NCBI GenBank assembly: GCA_003833135.1
Contig: QZLH01000598.1
Location: 4,017-68,016 of the forward strand
Reading direction: 5' to 3'
From: Oehlia diaphana
Lineage: Eukaryota > Glomeromycota > Glomeromycetes > Glomerales > Glomeraceae
Length of the DNA stretch: 64,000 bases
Part shown: positions 1 to 12,194 of the stretch, piece by piece
How positions within the stretch are numbered: position 1 is the first letter of the stretch
Layout: every line of letters starts with the position of its first letter
The notes under the pieces: model-generated
Database searches by the model: none
Told to the model about the DNA's origin: nothing
The model's input: only the letters and a program-made list of their open reading frames with translations
Made by a program: the position numbers and the translations under genes

Positions 1-2742
1 TAGTCAAGTGATCATCAATCAGATGATTTTTTGGTATTACAAAACAATTTTGAGTAACAAAAAAATTGTGAAAATCAATTCAATACCTCTTTGATGCAGA
101 GTAAACAAATCAGCCCATATGATTAAAATTTAATAGATCAAATATAACTCTCATGACAAAATCATTGATAATTCTTTGTAGAAATAAGCTATTATGTAAA
201 TAAATTTATATTCATTTGAAAGAGAAAATCAAGATCTATCAATGAATCTAAAATCAAGTGAATTGAATCACTAGTTGTTCAGTAATCATGTTCAGTATAT
301 TTATTGAATTTTATCTAAATTTGATTATTAATTACTTCACATGTAGTGATTCAATTTGAATGATTTTTGCTCCCCAAGGTGATGCCAACTTTTATCTTTA
401 AAATAAATTTAAAATAATTCATTTAATATATGTAAATATTCAGGAATCATCAATTATATTATTAATATAAAATTTTATAAATTTGATAAAGTCTGATATA
501 AAAAAATTTATTAAATACCTGTAGATGTAAGCTACATGAATGAATTTATATTCATTTGAAAGAGAAAATTGAGGTCTATCTAATAAGCCTAAAATCAAAT
601 GAATTGAATTACTGGATTGTGAATAATTACGTCCAATATATTTATTTTTGATTTTTAAATTTGATTTGACTTTGATCATTAATTACGCCTCATCCAGTGA
701 TCCAATTTTTCTGATCTTTGATTCCTACAATAGAGCAAGTTCTCAGCTTTCAAATAAATGTAAAATGATAATATTAGCATATCTCCAGCATAATAATGCA
801 TGATTTTGTCACCTACATAAAGTCTGATCTGAAAATTTATTTCTTACCAAAAAATGCTTCCATAAGAGAATCCCAAATTCTTTTACCTTATTTAAAAGAT
901 TTTATTTGGCATTTAAGGATTTAGTATATTAAATCTAATAAAATAATTTTAAATGATAAAAAACAAACTAATATATAATTAGTTATTTTTTTAAAAAAAA
1001 GAATATCTTATTATTCATTTTACAACTATTTTATATTATAATTATTTTTTTATTTGCATGTATTTTTTACAAAGAAAAAACAATAAATTAAAGCTAAAAA
1101 TTATAAAGAAATATATCTTTATTATGTATATTAAATATTAAGTTTTTTCTTTTACTTATCACTTAAAAATAACTGCTATATATGCTTATAAACTTTTTTA
1201 TCACATTTAATAAAAGTAAATAGAAAAATAATGGAAAAGTGATGGGCAGTGATGGGAAAAAAGAAGTGGTTATTACCATTACTTTTGAATATTGATTAAA
1301 AAAATTTTTATTAAATCTGAGTTACATAAATATGTAACATATATTTAATTTAGATTTGTGTAATGGTAATTTTACTATAATATTAAATTTTTATAAAATC
1401 TTAATTTAGACTAATTCCAAAAATCGGCACATATGAAGAATTTTATATAGATTTACAGATCTACAGTAACTTATTTTATAAGTAAATAAAATATATTATT
1501 AATATATTATTTATATATTCTTCATTATATTATTAATATATTGACATATTATTATATTTAGATTATTAAATTCTAACTAATAAATAGGATCCAGAAATAT
1601 ATGCAAATAAAATTTTAAACATTAAGTTATTAATTATTTTATCATGATTTTTATTAGTTTTATATTATTTTATAAAACCAAATACTAATGTGAAAAAATA
1701 GAATTTATTCTAATTTACCATTTTTCAATAAAATTTTTCTAAAATTTACTTTTTAACTCTTAGAAATTTCTTTCAATTAATGCTAAATATTACAATGTGG
1801 TTAATATACTGTAAATATATAAGATTAGCCAAATTTAGGCCAAAAATATGTAAACTAATTTTTTACATATAAAAATTTTGACATAATCTTAATAATCTAA
1901 CTATAGATGAAAAATTCTTAAACTTTATTCTGTCTAATTTCACTATAATGGTAATGCATTTGTGTACCTTACCTCTGTATATATATTTTTAGTCTTTACT
2001 AGATGATAAAATATTTTTAAATACTTTATTAAATTTTAATAATTATAAATAATTATTTAATATTTATTTCAATTATTTTTAACTTTTTTTTATAAATGTA
2101 ATTTTATCATATTATAATTATATTTACTTATATTAAATTTATACAAATAAGAAAAATAAAATATATATAAAAATTAAGTATATTATGAGATATGATTACT
2201 TCTTTTAGAAAAAAATTGACCTATCACCTATGTAATTATATTACCATTACAAACAGTAATACAACTAAAATTTCTAGGTAATTCAACTTTAGCCAAAATT
2301 CATATTTTTTTTTCTAACTAAAAGCTAGTTATATATAAATACTGTTAGATATAAAATATTTAATTTAAGGAAATTTTATCTAAAAAAAAAGAATACAACT
2401 TGACAGAAAAAATAAATGAATTTAAAATGATAAGTTCTATTTTTAATCTAATAATGGCTGGATAAATTAAACTATTACTTATTTTATAACTTCATTTTTT
2501 TTTTAAGCTTTCCATTTATATTTAGCAGTCTTAATTTCTATTAATTCTTCCATCCTTTTATCATGCCATTAGTTGATGATAATTATATTAAAAAAAATAT
2601 CAACATTTATATATTCCAATTTTAACTGTTCTACTTTATCAATTGGAAGACAATTCTTTATATATAGATATTTTATATGTTTGTAATTTGCTTCAATCAC
2701 TGGTCTTCTTTTAGAAAATCTTTTTTATGTAATGATGTATTA
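1..2742. other. AT-rich, CpG-poor intergenic DNA
   Basis: No gene recognised. The stretch is very AT-rich with short open frames only. By eye I count just four CpG dinucleotides between 1 and about 4140, far fewer than in the DNA that follows. It contains a two-copy direct repeat, listed separately. Confidence 0.6.
185..735. repeat. Two-copy imperfect direct repeat, spacing about 345 bp
   Basis: A block of about 200 bp at 185-385 recurs at 530-735. Shared landmarks are the stretch around 'attcatttgaaagagaaaat' (211 and 549) and a 3' part ending near 'agtgatt/ccaatttt'. The copies differ at many sites, so the duplication is old. On the minus strand both copies could encode a similar short peptide, but no start or domain supports coding. 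Confidence 0.7.
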
Positions 2743-3334
2743 TAGTCATCCTCCTCTATAGTCACACCCTTCAGGATTACTAAATGGTGTGACTATAGAG
2801 AAGTGTGCTTATAGTAAAGTTTTACAAGTACAGTTACATCTATGCAAAGTTTTGATTTAATATGATTATATATAATTTTTTATTGTAAGTAAAATGAATA
2901 TTTGATTATCAGATATATAAAAATAAAAAAAATATAATTTTAATTTTCCTACCTTCTACCTTATCAAATTTGAGCTTATACAATTTTTTAGTTTACACAA
3001 ACTGATAAATACATATATAAAAAAATGTATAAAATTATTACTTTTTTTATATCTATTTTAACTGTATATCAAGCAATCTTATTGTTATTATAAAATTATG
3101 CTATGAAACTGATGAAATAATTATCTTCAGAACATGTTATATATGACTATAAGTGGGAAATTTTCCATATATTAACTATTATATCAGGATCAACAATTGC
3201 TGTGATAGTGGCTATAATTAATTTATGACTATATAGGGGCATTTCATTATATAAAAAATTAGGATTTGAAAGTGGTATGACTTAAAAGAGGATGTGCCTA
3301 TAGAGGGATGGGTGATTATAAAGAGGGATGACTG
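2743..3334. mobile_element. TA-flanked miniature element, Tc1/pogo-like ends
   Basis: The left end reads TAGTCATCCTCCTCTATAG after TA at 2741-2742. The right end, read inward, is CAGTCATCCCTCTTTATAA and is followed by TA at 3335-3336. The ends are imperfect inverted repeats, and related motifs (gtgactatagag) recur inside. No transposase is present, so it is non-autonomous. TA duplication with CAGT-type ends is typical of Tc1/mariner/pogo transposons; this family assignment is inferred. Confidence 0.65.
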
Positions 3335-3336
3335 TA

Positions 3337-4083
3337 TATAAAAATCATCTTCATTATATATATAGTTGAGAATAATTTTTTGATTCAAACTGTTGAAAGT
3401 GCAACAACTTGCAACTTCATTATATAATTATGCAAGGTTGCTTAACTTGATGAACTGTTCTTTTAAATCAATTCTTTAGGTTTTAAAATATGGTGAAATA
3501 TATAGGCAAAAAACTGGTAGCAAATTATTATTATTATTAAGCAATCTCTATGTACTTATTTATATTATTGGTTATACCTTTAACTCATCTCTTTATGAAT
3601 AAACCCACTTTTTTTATATTAGGATTTAATTCTTATTCTTTGTATTTAGAATAAACTATTTAGTACTATATATTTTTATGTCTTTTATAGAGCCTTTTTC
3701 CTTTATATACAAGTTGTTTCAAATAATAATTCCTTGATGCATTGAATAAATCTGTTTCACCTTACTGCATTTATCTTTATCGAATACTGCTTTTGCTAAT
3801 GGAACCTTAAGAGGAGGTTGAATGACCTGTTTCTTACATTTTCAATAAACTTCTATTGTTTAATAGTATAATAACACATAATTGTAAATATAAGTTACAT
3901 GTTAATCTAAAGCCAAGATACTATATAGTATATCTAACACTATTTTTAATTTTTAAAAGTTAAACTATTTTAAGAATTAAAATTAACTTAATGTCAGTTT
4001 TATATAATTATAACTCAGTAATTTTAAATAAAAAGCATTTATAAAGGTAAATTAATACTAAAATTTTGGTTTAAATAATTTTT
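3337..4083. other. Intergenic, nothing recognised
   Basis: AT-rich and almost CpG-free like the preceding DNA. No coding, RNA or repeat signal was recognised. Confidence 0.5.
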
Positions 4084-4272
4084 TTAAAATCTTTGAATTC
4101 CAATTATTTCAATTTGTATTTTAATAATATACAGTTTATGAGCAACCTTTTTACCATTACCTGTATTCATTGATACCGTAAAGTCCCGATAATAAGCAAC
4201 GCAATGCGTGCCGAGCACATCATAATGTAGGCCAAAATTATCATAATTCTGGTAAGAGATGCTTTGGTGCAT
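4084..4272 (-). CDS. Uncertain small coding fragment
   Basis: A 62-codon open frame on the minus strand starts with ATG at 4272. Its first 38 or so codons lie in a GC- and CpG-richer patch (4140-4290) and have balanced composition, including YYRDFTVSMNTG. A possible splice donor (ACAG|GTAATGG) follows, after which the frame becomes AT-rich, so the tail may be intron. No domain is recognised. It could be a relic exon or chance, and it lies where the CpG-poor DNA ends. Confidence 0.22.
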   Translation of the reverse strand: MHQSISYQNYDNFGLHYDVLGTHCVAYYRDFTVSMNTGNGKKVAHKLYIIKIQIEIIGIQRF

Positions 4273-5107
4273 CTATTTGGGACTACGGTATTTTTGCAAT
4301 AACAAATCTATTACCAATAAGTACTGTTTAAATACTGTATTGCGTGAATTTTATAATCATAGACCTTTTAAAAATAGTATATTATGCGCATACTGTAAGG
4401 GTATTCTGACAATGACGTAAATGAATAATTTTTATCACCGCTCTTTACTACTTTGGTAGCCTTCTGACTTCAACCAAATGATTGTTTATTATTTCTGAGA
4501 CATCATCACATATTTAGGTAGCGTGATAGACTTCTTTCGAAAAGATGATGCAGTTATTATTTATTAATGCACAAATAATAAATCAATCCTATTGTACATT
4601 TAAAAAGAAAATTTAGATTATATGTTTGATATTCGCGACTCTGCGAATCCAAAGGCGCTTTTGGACAATAACAATCATACGTAATGTATCACAAGGACAA
4701 TCAAATCAATCATACGAAAATTAACTAGATCAAAAACAAACAAAAATAGAATTTTTATTTAACTAAAAAAAATATTGGAAACAAAGAAAAAATTTATAAA
4801 TATCATTTTGAGTATTCATATAATGAAATTTTTCAGCTATTTTTATCCTGATTGAAGTTTTCTGTATAGAAAGGGATATGGTATGTAATGTATGTAACGG
4901 TATAGTTGGTTTTTTTTGTATATATACGACAAAAAAAAATTCATCTTTGGAACAATTATTTAGTATCTAATTATTTAGATCTAATTACTTAGTATCTAAT
5001 TAATAAAATTTTAAAATTTTTTAACCCTTACACAAAATATAATAATATTATTACTAAAATTTATAAACCTTTAACAAATAAATCATTTTAATAACTTAAT
5101 ATAAAGA
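4273..5107. other. Intergenic, nothing recognised
   Basis: Mixed AT-rich DNA with normal CpG density after about 4140. No gene or repeat family could be supported. Confidence 0.5.
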
Positions 5108-5205
5108 ACGAATATTGTGACAGTTGCGACAATTGTGACGGACTGACAGTTGCGACAATTGTGACAGATGCGACAATTGTGACGATTGTAACAATTGTGA
5201 CGAGA
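5108..5205. repeat. Short-period tandem repeat, gacaattgtgac type
   Basis: Repeats of 9-12 bp built from GCGACAATTGTGAC and GACAGTT run through this interval. Each unit holds the palindrome ACAATTGT. No coding potential. Confidence 0.75.
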
Positions 5206-5384
5206 AAATATGCTCGTGTATCATAAAAATATAATTATTATAAGATTTTACAAATAAACATAAGAAAATTTATGTTATGCAATTATTGCAAAATATAAGA
5301 TATGCAATATCATCCCCGACAAGGTCACTGTCTTCGGGGCATGAATATTAATTAATAATTATTATGATTATATGCTTATTTTTT

Positions 5385-5897
5385 TCATCTCCCCTCTAAT
5401 AAGTTCGTCTTTATATATATATAAATTTATTATCTCATTTCATATTTCATAATTAATTTTAATTTTTTTTATTCTTTTCATCTCTCTTCTATAGTTCGTC
5501 TTTTTATAAATATAAATTTATTATCTCAATTCATATTTCATAATTAATTTATTTTTTTTTTGTATTCTCTTCTATAAGTTCGTCTTTATATATATATAAA
5601 TTTATTATCTCAATTCATATTTCATAATTAATTTAATTTTTTTTATTCTTTTCATCTCTCTTCTATAAGTTCGTCTTTATATATACTGTATATAAATTTA
5701 TTATCTCAATTCATATTTCATAATTAATTTATTTTTTTTTTGTATTCTCTTCTATAAGTTCGTCTTTATATATATATAAATTTATTATCTCAATTCATAT
5801 TTCATAATTAATTTAATTTTTTTTATTCTTTTCATCTCTCTTCTATAAGTTCGTCTTTATATATACTGTATATAAATTTATTATCTCAATTCATAAT
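5385..5897. repeat. Minisatellite with about 90-bp units in a 180-bp higher-order pattern
   Basis: The marker 'gttcgtcttt' recurs at 5403, 5494, 5578, 5669, 5758 and 5849, giving steps of 91, 84, 91, 89 and 91 bp. Alternate units differ (ttttcatctctcttct versus tgtattctcttct), and the last two dimers match each other at a 180-bp step almost exactly. The array therefore grew recently by duplicating a dimer. Confidence 0.9.
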
Positions 5898-6464
5898 TAA
5901 AATTTTCAATTTTTGACAAATTTTATTATAAAAAGCAACTTTACTGTCTTTTTAAATTTATAAAATTATTTAATTGACATAAAAAAATCACTAACTGATC
6001 AAAAAAATATACTAAATTTATTAAAAATATAAAAGTATATTATAATTTCATAATGTAGAACCTTTCACGGTATATTTTTTTATTTTTTTTCTTAGAGAGC
6101 AAAGGACGAATTTCTTCTGATTATCTATTCTCAATCTTCTCTTAAAAATTCATAATGTGGGGCAATCCAATTATATAGAATTTAAAAAAGAACGTGTAAT
6201 AAAAACTGAAGTATTTTATTTATTAGTCGGCGTCCGAAGTGTAACAAAGGACTATGTATTATTACGAAAGTTATGCAAAAGTTACATTATTGACGCATTA
6301 TTAAGTAAAATATCAACTCATGCTGTCATATGTCTGTTTGTCCTGCATATATTACAAAAGTAACGCTATTGATATAAACGAACTTTAAGAATCAGAAACA
6401 GCACTTCAGTCTGTATAACGTTTCCCGTTTCCTAAGTTTAGAAATAATTTAATTAAATACTTTC
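5898..6464. other. Intergenic, nothing recognised
   Basis: AT-rich. A 68-codon open frame at 6157-6363 has no domain, no clear start context and no splice partners, so I do not call it a gene. Confidence 0.5.
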
Positions 6465-6560
6465 GAATACTGTACCAAGAAATATCATTTTCTCGAAAAA
6501 AAAAATATATATAGAATACTGTACCAAGAAATATCATTTTCTCGAAAAAAATATATATAC
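6465..6560. repeat. Two-copy 49-bp tandem duplication
   Basis: The block starting 'gaatactgtaccaagaaat' at 6465 repeats at 6514 with near identity, including the following 'tcattttctcgaaaaaa' and a short AT run. The near identity suggests a recent event. Confidence 0.85.
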
Positions 6561-7221
6561 ATACCGTAAATGTCTAAAAAAACTGTAGGGTGGATTGTTA
6601 ATGAACTATGATTACTAGAGATTCTAATTTTTCAAATCAATATAATTTAATTTTAAATACATTTAATATAAATAATAAGTTATAATTATTTACTATAAAA
6701 TAATTTTACGGTACTACTATTTGATTTATTTTATTGAAATAAATTACTAAATATTACAAATTTAATTAATGATTATTCCATAGAATTGTCCAAATCGTCC
6801 TACGCCTCAAGCAATTAATTCAGCTTGCCCAAATCCATCAGTTGCTAGCTCTGAAAGACAATTCTAATTTTATTATAAAATAATTATTCTACTACCATGG
6901 TAAAAATATCAACTTTTAATCATTTGTGAAAGAGATTTAAAAAAAGTAACAATATTTTTGAATTTTTTTTTGTTTTGAAGATTTGGTTCGCACAATATTG
7001 TTTTTTAGTCTGCCTTGTATGTCTACTCTGGATACACTGAATCGCAACACCGATGACAGTGTCGCTCACAAATATTTACGTTAATGTACAGGTAGATCTG
7101 TGGAAATATTCTGATAAAGTCTATTATGTACTAGTATATCGGATAAATGTGTTACGCTGTGTCGATAGATCCTGTACCTTTATGCACCATTCGTATATCA
7201 TTTGAATTTCCTTGTCCTTTC

Positions 7222-7377
7222 CTAAAACCCTCGTACTTTTAACCGATTTGCGCATATTTTCGTCGTGAATTGGCCGTTACAGACGCGCTGAAAGAGGCGG
7301 AACAGTTCCAGAGATATTTTGTACGACCTGTTAATCTCGTTCTTCGTTCTATCGCCCAACATCGTAAGTGGTAACAT
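7222..7377 (-). CDS. Uncertain 51-residue open frame in a CpG-rich block
   Basis: ATG at 7377 opens 51 codons ending in TAG at 7222. The peptide is basic and low in repeats (it contains SLELFRLFQRVCNGQF) and matches no family I know. It sits in a block that is GC-rich against its surroundings, just downstream, in its own direction, of a CACGTG box. It may equally be part of a promoter or 5' leader. Confidence 0.18.
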   Translation of the reverse strand: MLPLTMLGDRTKNEINRSYKISLELFRLFQRVCNGQFTTKICANRLKVRGF

Positions 7378-8053
7378 ATGCCTTCATTCCACGATAAAAT
7401 CACGTGATTTCAACAAATTTCATTATCGGCGTCCAAATGGTCCTCAAAGTAAATAAATAATAAAAAGGTTTGTCCTGTTGTTTTTGCTTAACCCATTTGA
7501 TTGTTACCAGGTAACAATTTTATACAGTCCAAAAAGGATATTTTTAAAAGAAAATTTAGATATCGCTTGTGACTAGCATCCTTACTATCGACACTAATAA
7601 AGGGTAGAGATCGAAAAAAAATCATTAAATAATTAGAAATATAATGAACTTGATTCTTTAAAATAAAAAGAAACACAAAAATTTAATTAACATACCTCGA
7701 TTTACAAAATTTTCTTCATTCTCATTTTACATTATAAATAATTTTGCCCCAAATTATCATGAGATTATTGTCCAAAATTAAAAATTGTCTCATTGTCACA
7801 TAAGCTGTATGTGAGTTGAAATTATTACGTCCTCTTGTAATCGAAAATTTAATGCTAAATTCTTATTAGCAATGTTTAAATTTTCTTTTTTAAAATTTCA
7901 TCATCTACTACGTTATTAATGTGCATAATTAGAAAATGCATAATAGAGGATTGCCTGGTGTCCGAATATTTCTGTATTGGAAAGAAGATTAGAAATATAA
8001 AGATTTTTAATTCTTTAAATAGAAAGTGATTTAAATTTACCTCAGTTAACAAA

Positions 8054-8054
8054 A

Positions 8055-8137
<83 letters not shown>
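8054..8137. repeat. Long poly(A) run, about 80 bp
   Basis: Nearly pure A with a single TT interruption near 8090. It may be the tail of an old retroposed copy, but no duplicated target site was found. Length in an assembly is unreliable at such runs. Confidence 0.9.
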
Positions 8138-8138
<1 letters not shown>

Positions 8139-8925
8139 CTGAGAGAAAGCGACTATCCTTGTGATATTTTCAGGCTTGCATCGATTTTGGCCCAAATTAC
8201 CAAGTAATTATTTTCCAGGATTAAGAATTAACTTAAAAATAAAATAATTTTTTAAAATAAATAAAGTAGTTTCAACGGATTTTGGTTCAATATAAATTAT
8301 ATACGATACAGTTTAACCAACTCGATCGCTTTGCTCACAAATTTCTTTTGGTTGACGTTACATTATTGGTGGGCTCATCCTTTCGTCCTTTTGTTGCGTT
8401 ACCAAAGTATACTGATCACTAAATATGAAAGGGATTTCAAATCATTAAAAAATTTTTCTTTTAAATATTATATTTTCTTCTAAATCGATCAATTCGATAA
8501 AAATAACATTTTACGTTATTTACGTTAATTGTGTTATTGTTGAAAGGAGTATTACTATACCAGCAATTTTTTCTATTGTTCATGAAAATTTCCAAAACGA
8601 ATAGAAATCAAAAGGTTAACGAGTAAATACAACTATGTATAACGATAAGAGTTGCATTATTGAGACTTGTGAAAATGGATATTTCTGATAGTAAAGTAAG
8701 GGTACGGTGAAAAGAAGGTTGGGAATAATGAGCAAAATTCCAAACTCAACTAATAAAACGCAAAAGAAATTTTTGTACTAAAAAAAAGTTCATTAAACCA
8801 GTTGTCTCACTCTTTTTTTTTTTTTTAAAAAAAAAAAGACCTTAAAAGGAACATTTAAAATTTTCAAACAACATACTCTATGTCGGTTGTTAAAAGTGTA
8901 ATTTCAAATAATTTTACAAAAAGAC

Positions 8926-8975
8926 GACTTGGCCCTCCTTCTTGAACTGTACATTTAATAAAGAAGGGCCAAGTC
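8926..8975. repeat. Small perfect-stem hairpin
   Basis: GACTTGGCCCTCCTTCTT pairs with AAGAAGGGCCAAGTC around a 16-17 base loop, with one 3-base bulge. This is too short to assign to a transposon family. Confidence 0.7.
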
Positions 8976-10140
8976 GAAAAGGAGAATTAAGAAAAGAAAC
9001 CCCAAAATAAATACACCGGATAAACTGTTTAAATGTGTAGATATTCAATGAACATCATCACTCCACAAGTCACGTGATTCAGCATAACGATGTAAAAATT
9101 GTAAAAATTGTAAAAATGTAACAAATAATTTAAGAAAATGATTTTTGAACGGGTTCAAAAAATCTAACGTGTTTCCAGGCCTAACTTCATCATACTCTGG
9201 CTCTTGTGTGCAGATCATATACCAAAGAACCGGTAATACCAAGAACCAAGTACGGTCAACAAGAGTGGATAATCGATATTCAAAATTTTCTGTCCGTTGT
9301 TCCCGTAAAAAGTATTATTCAAAATTAGTACCTTTTTATTATTGGTAAATAATAAAAATGATAACATGCATATTGAAAATCTGTTTGATAATAAAAAAGA
9401 TAAAAATATGAAATACACACAATATTATCATATGGATTGTAGTTGTAATTATTAATCGGATGATCATTACGATTATTGAGCATAAAAGGACATAAAAAAC
9501 TTATGCTCTAATTTAAAAATTTTTTTGTTTTTTTCATTTTTTCCTAATATGATCACCCGCAGTTCCTTGTACGCTATTAATTGTTGAATAAAGTAGTGAT
9601 TATCTCGGGAGTTCGCGATATTGATAATAATTATTATTTCTATCATTACACTTATTCAGCACATGATTGTACCTATTGAAATTATTGGTTGTTTCATAAT
9701 AATGAATAATGGATTTTTTTTAAAAAAAAATACAATTATGAAGCGGATATAACGGAAATAATATTAAAAGTTGACTCGTAATATAAATTTTATTTAAATT
9801 ATTGATTATAAGTCGTTTAGAAGTCCGACTTTTAGTATTGTTTATGATTGTACCTATTTAATAAATTGTTTGTTTCATAATACAAATGAATAATTAAAAT
9901 ACAAATTTAGGGATTATGAAGCGGATATTACGGAAATAATATTAGAGGTTTAGTATAATTCAACGATATATTTATATTGTATCATACCAAATTTGAAACT
10001 GTAAATCAAAAAAGAAATCCTTTTTAATGTTACATTTTCGTGACAATTGTTATTCCTTTTTTTATCTCCATAGAACATAATCAACCCTTTACAGGAAATA
10101 AAATTATTTTATGAATCACGTTATTTTGATCGTGGGATTA
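8976..10140. other. Intergenic with overlapping unproven open frames
   Basis: 9045-9350 carries open frames on both strands in a GC-richer patch next to a CACGTG box (9071). None has a recognisable domain, and only one strand at most can be real. The remainder is AT-rich. Confidence 0.4.
9663..9943. repeat. Imperfect direct repeat, spacing about 180 bp
   Basis: The block starting 'atgattgtacctatt' at 9663 recurs at 9844. Both copies end in 'tatgaagcggatat.acggaaataatatta'. The copies differ in the A/T-rich middle. Confidence 0.75.
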
Positions 10141-10143
10141 CTT

Positions 10144-10152
10144 ATAAAAAGG
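10144..10152 (+). promoter_or_regulatory. Candidate TATA box
   Basis: TATAAAAAGG lies about 25-30 bp before a pyrimidine-rich stretch (ctttctcgccttcaatc), which is how a core promoter looks in these genomes. The first ATG-initiated frame of note is 300 bp further on. Function is inferred only. Confidence 0.3.
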
Positions 10153-10443
10153 TACTTTCTCGCCTTCAATCATTTTCAAAAAGGTTTCTACTCAAAAAAA
10201 TTTTTTTTTTAATAATTATCATTCACACTTAAATAAATTGATCGTTAAAATTTCTTGCTTTCCTATTCCCTTACACTCGAGTTTCAATTAATTTCCAATT
10301 TATAGATCGTTATCAATTTTAACTTTGATAGCCTTCCTTTATATAATTCACTCAATAATCCTAATCAATCTATCAATCTTTCGATTATCCGCCTCTTCAA
10401 CATTAAGGAACATTAAAGGGTCACTCCTGATATAATCGTTTAG

Positions 10444-10581
10444 ATGGGTGATTGTCTAATAGTCAAGGAGATGATAAATAGAAATTTTCAAGGACTTGCT
10501 GGAATAAAAATGATAAAAGGTGCTTCTCAGACCAACGAGAATCTATCTTTATGTTTAAAATGGACCAGATGGCGGTCTTAA
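10444..10581 (+). CDS. Uncertain 45-residue open frame
   Basis: ATG at 10444 opens 45 codons to TAA at 10579-10581. The peptide begins MGDCLIVKEMINRNFQ and ends LCLKWTRWRS. It lies in a GC-richer stretch downstream of a TATA-like site. I recognise no domain. The tandem repeat just after it argues that this may be a decayed region. Confidence 0.25.
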   Translation: MGDCLIVKEMINRNFQGLAGIKMIKGASQTNENLSLCLKWTRWRS

Positions 10582-10644
10582 AAAGAATATAAGCCACACT
10601 TGTGTCATGGCCTCTTGACTCAAGTAGAAAAAAGTTTACTTCTT

Positions 10645-10785
10645 CCTGGAGCTTTGGATTCGTTGAATCTTATTTCATGAAGATTCAGCGATGAATGACT
10701 CCTTGAAGTTTTAGATTCGTCAAATCCTATTTCATGAAGAATCAGCGATGAATGGCTTCTTGAAATTTGGATGAGTCAAATTCAT
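10645..10785. repeat. 57-bp tandem repeat, about 2.3 copies
   Basis: 'ttcatgaagattcagcg' at 10674 and 'ttcatgaagaatcagcg' at 10731 mark a 57-bp unit. The flanking parts (gattcgttgaatc, gattcgtcaaatc) extend it on both sides. Confidence 0.85.
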
Positions 10786-12090
10786 CAAATGACGATTGCT
10801 AATACTCTTACTTGTAATATAGTCCTTGAATAATGAATTATGACTGGATAAAATATAATTATTAGAATTATCGAACTTAGTAATTTTCACATAAGATGTA
10901 TTATACAAGTTTTTGTTATAAAAATAATCTGATAAACGATCATTTTTCTAGTTTTTATTTAATAAAAATTTTTTTTTTTTTTTTTTTAACTATTTCAAAA
11001 CTCACATGTGATCTTTTTTAATAACATGAATAATTACTGTAAGGCACGTGATTACACGTGTCAACATGATGTCTTAGGCCCTTGGTTTGACGCGACTAAA
11101 AATAAAATTAATTCTGCGCCTGCTTGTTTTTGTTACCGAAATAAGTAATTATTTCCCATGTCAGATTTTGATAAGTTGTGATACTAGAAAAATAAAATGA
11201 CAATTCACATGACAACTAAATATAACTAACTATATTGATAACCCAATAACTTGCAAAGAAACCTGATTCTTCTTTTTTTCAGCTTAATTTAAAATACTTT
11301 TCATCCGAATGAATAAAAATCATCTGAAAAAATTCAAAATTTTACAAAAATTGGGTACAACAAAAAATTACGCCAAGGACAGAGGTCATAGATTTTGATT
11401 ATGCACATTATGGTCATGAGAACCATTTGAAAATAATATGCAATAGTATTAACTTATTTTAATTGCGGAATCTCCAATTCAGGTTAAAACAATTTTTTTT
11501 TTTTTTTATCAATCATTGCCTTTATCATCGGATAAGATATATGAATTTTACCGTATGTATAAAGAATATAAACTTCTCACATGCTAATTGCTAATTAGTA
11601 TTCATTATACATCATACATATTGATAAAATTTTATACTCTTTAAATTTTCCATTTTGGGCTTGGCAAATGAATATTATTTTAAGAATCATTTCTTTTGGA
11701 CGTGTATTTTTTTTCTTTGCCTTGAATATTGCATTTTTTTTTTAATGTTTTGATTTTTAAGCGTTAATTATTTATTAATATTATTCGTTATCAGTATAAT
11801 AAAAAAACAAGTCTAAAACCGGTTTAGAAGGTTTAGAATATATTTAGTCTTCAAATTCCTTCATAATAATAAATTCAATGATATGTGAGATATGCATGAT
11901 AATATGCTATTACTTAAAAAAGTTGTTGATTTTTAGAAATTTGTTAAAGATTTTCGCTGCGCCAGCACATATATAAATATATATTACATAATTTACATAA
12001 ATAGTTAATTAAATAAATGTTACATTTTGAGAAATTGGTTACGTACTTACGTACGCAACTTGATATGTGATCAACTTTTAATAAACTATA
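10786..12090. other. Intergenic, nothing recognised
   Basis: AT-rich with long T runs. It holds two CACGTG boxes 10 bp apart (11045 and 11055) but no gene near them. Confidence 0.5.
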
Positions 12091-12194
12091 TAGTCGACCC
12101 TTTTATAGTCACGCCCCTAAAAAAAGGTGTTATTGTTATATAAAAAAGTCATATGTTGTGACTATAGAAGGGGATGACTATATAGGGTTGACTG
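12091..12194. mobile_element. 104-bp TA-flanked miniature element
   Basis: The left end is TAGTCGACCCTTTTATAGTC after TA (12089-12090). The right end, read inward, is CAGTCAACCCTATATAGTCA and is followed by TA (12195-12196). Inner parts also pair (gtcacgcccc against ggggatgac). It shares the CAGTC..CCC..TATAGTCA pattern with the element at 2743-3334, so both probably depended on one transposase. Confidence 0.75.

Larger units (their letters stand above)
6561..8925. other. Mostly intergenic with one GC-richer block
   Basis: AT-rich except 7010-7440, which has many CpG sites and a CACGTG box at 7401. A short piece at 6786-6870 reads as a possible terminal exon (after ccatag) but has no recognisable domain. 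The long A run and a small open frame are listed separately. Confidence 0.45.

Noticed and set aside
440..679. 79-residue minus-strand frame
   Set aside because: It covers one copy of a two-copy repeat. The other copy does not keep the frame open, and no domain is present.
5385..5897. Possible CRISPR array
   Set aside because: The units are contiguous, about 90 bp, without variable spacers. It is a minisatellite in eukaryotic DNA.
8054..8137. Processed pseudogene tail at the long A run
   Set aside because: No coding relic upstream and no flanking duplication; only the A run is reported.
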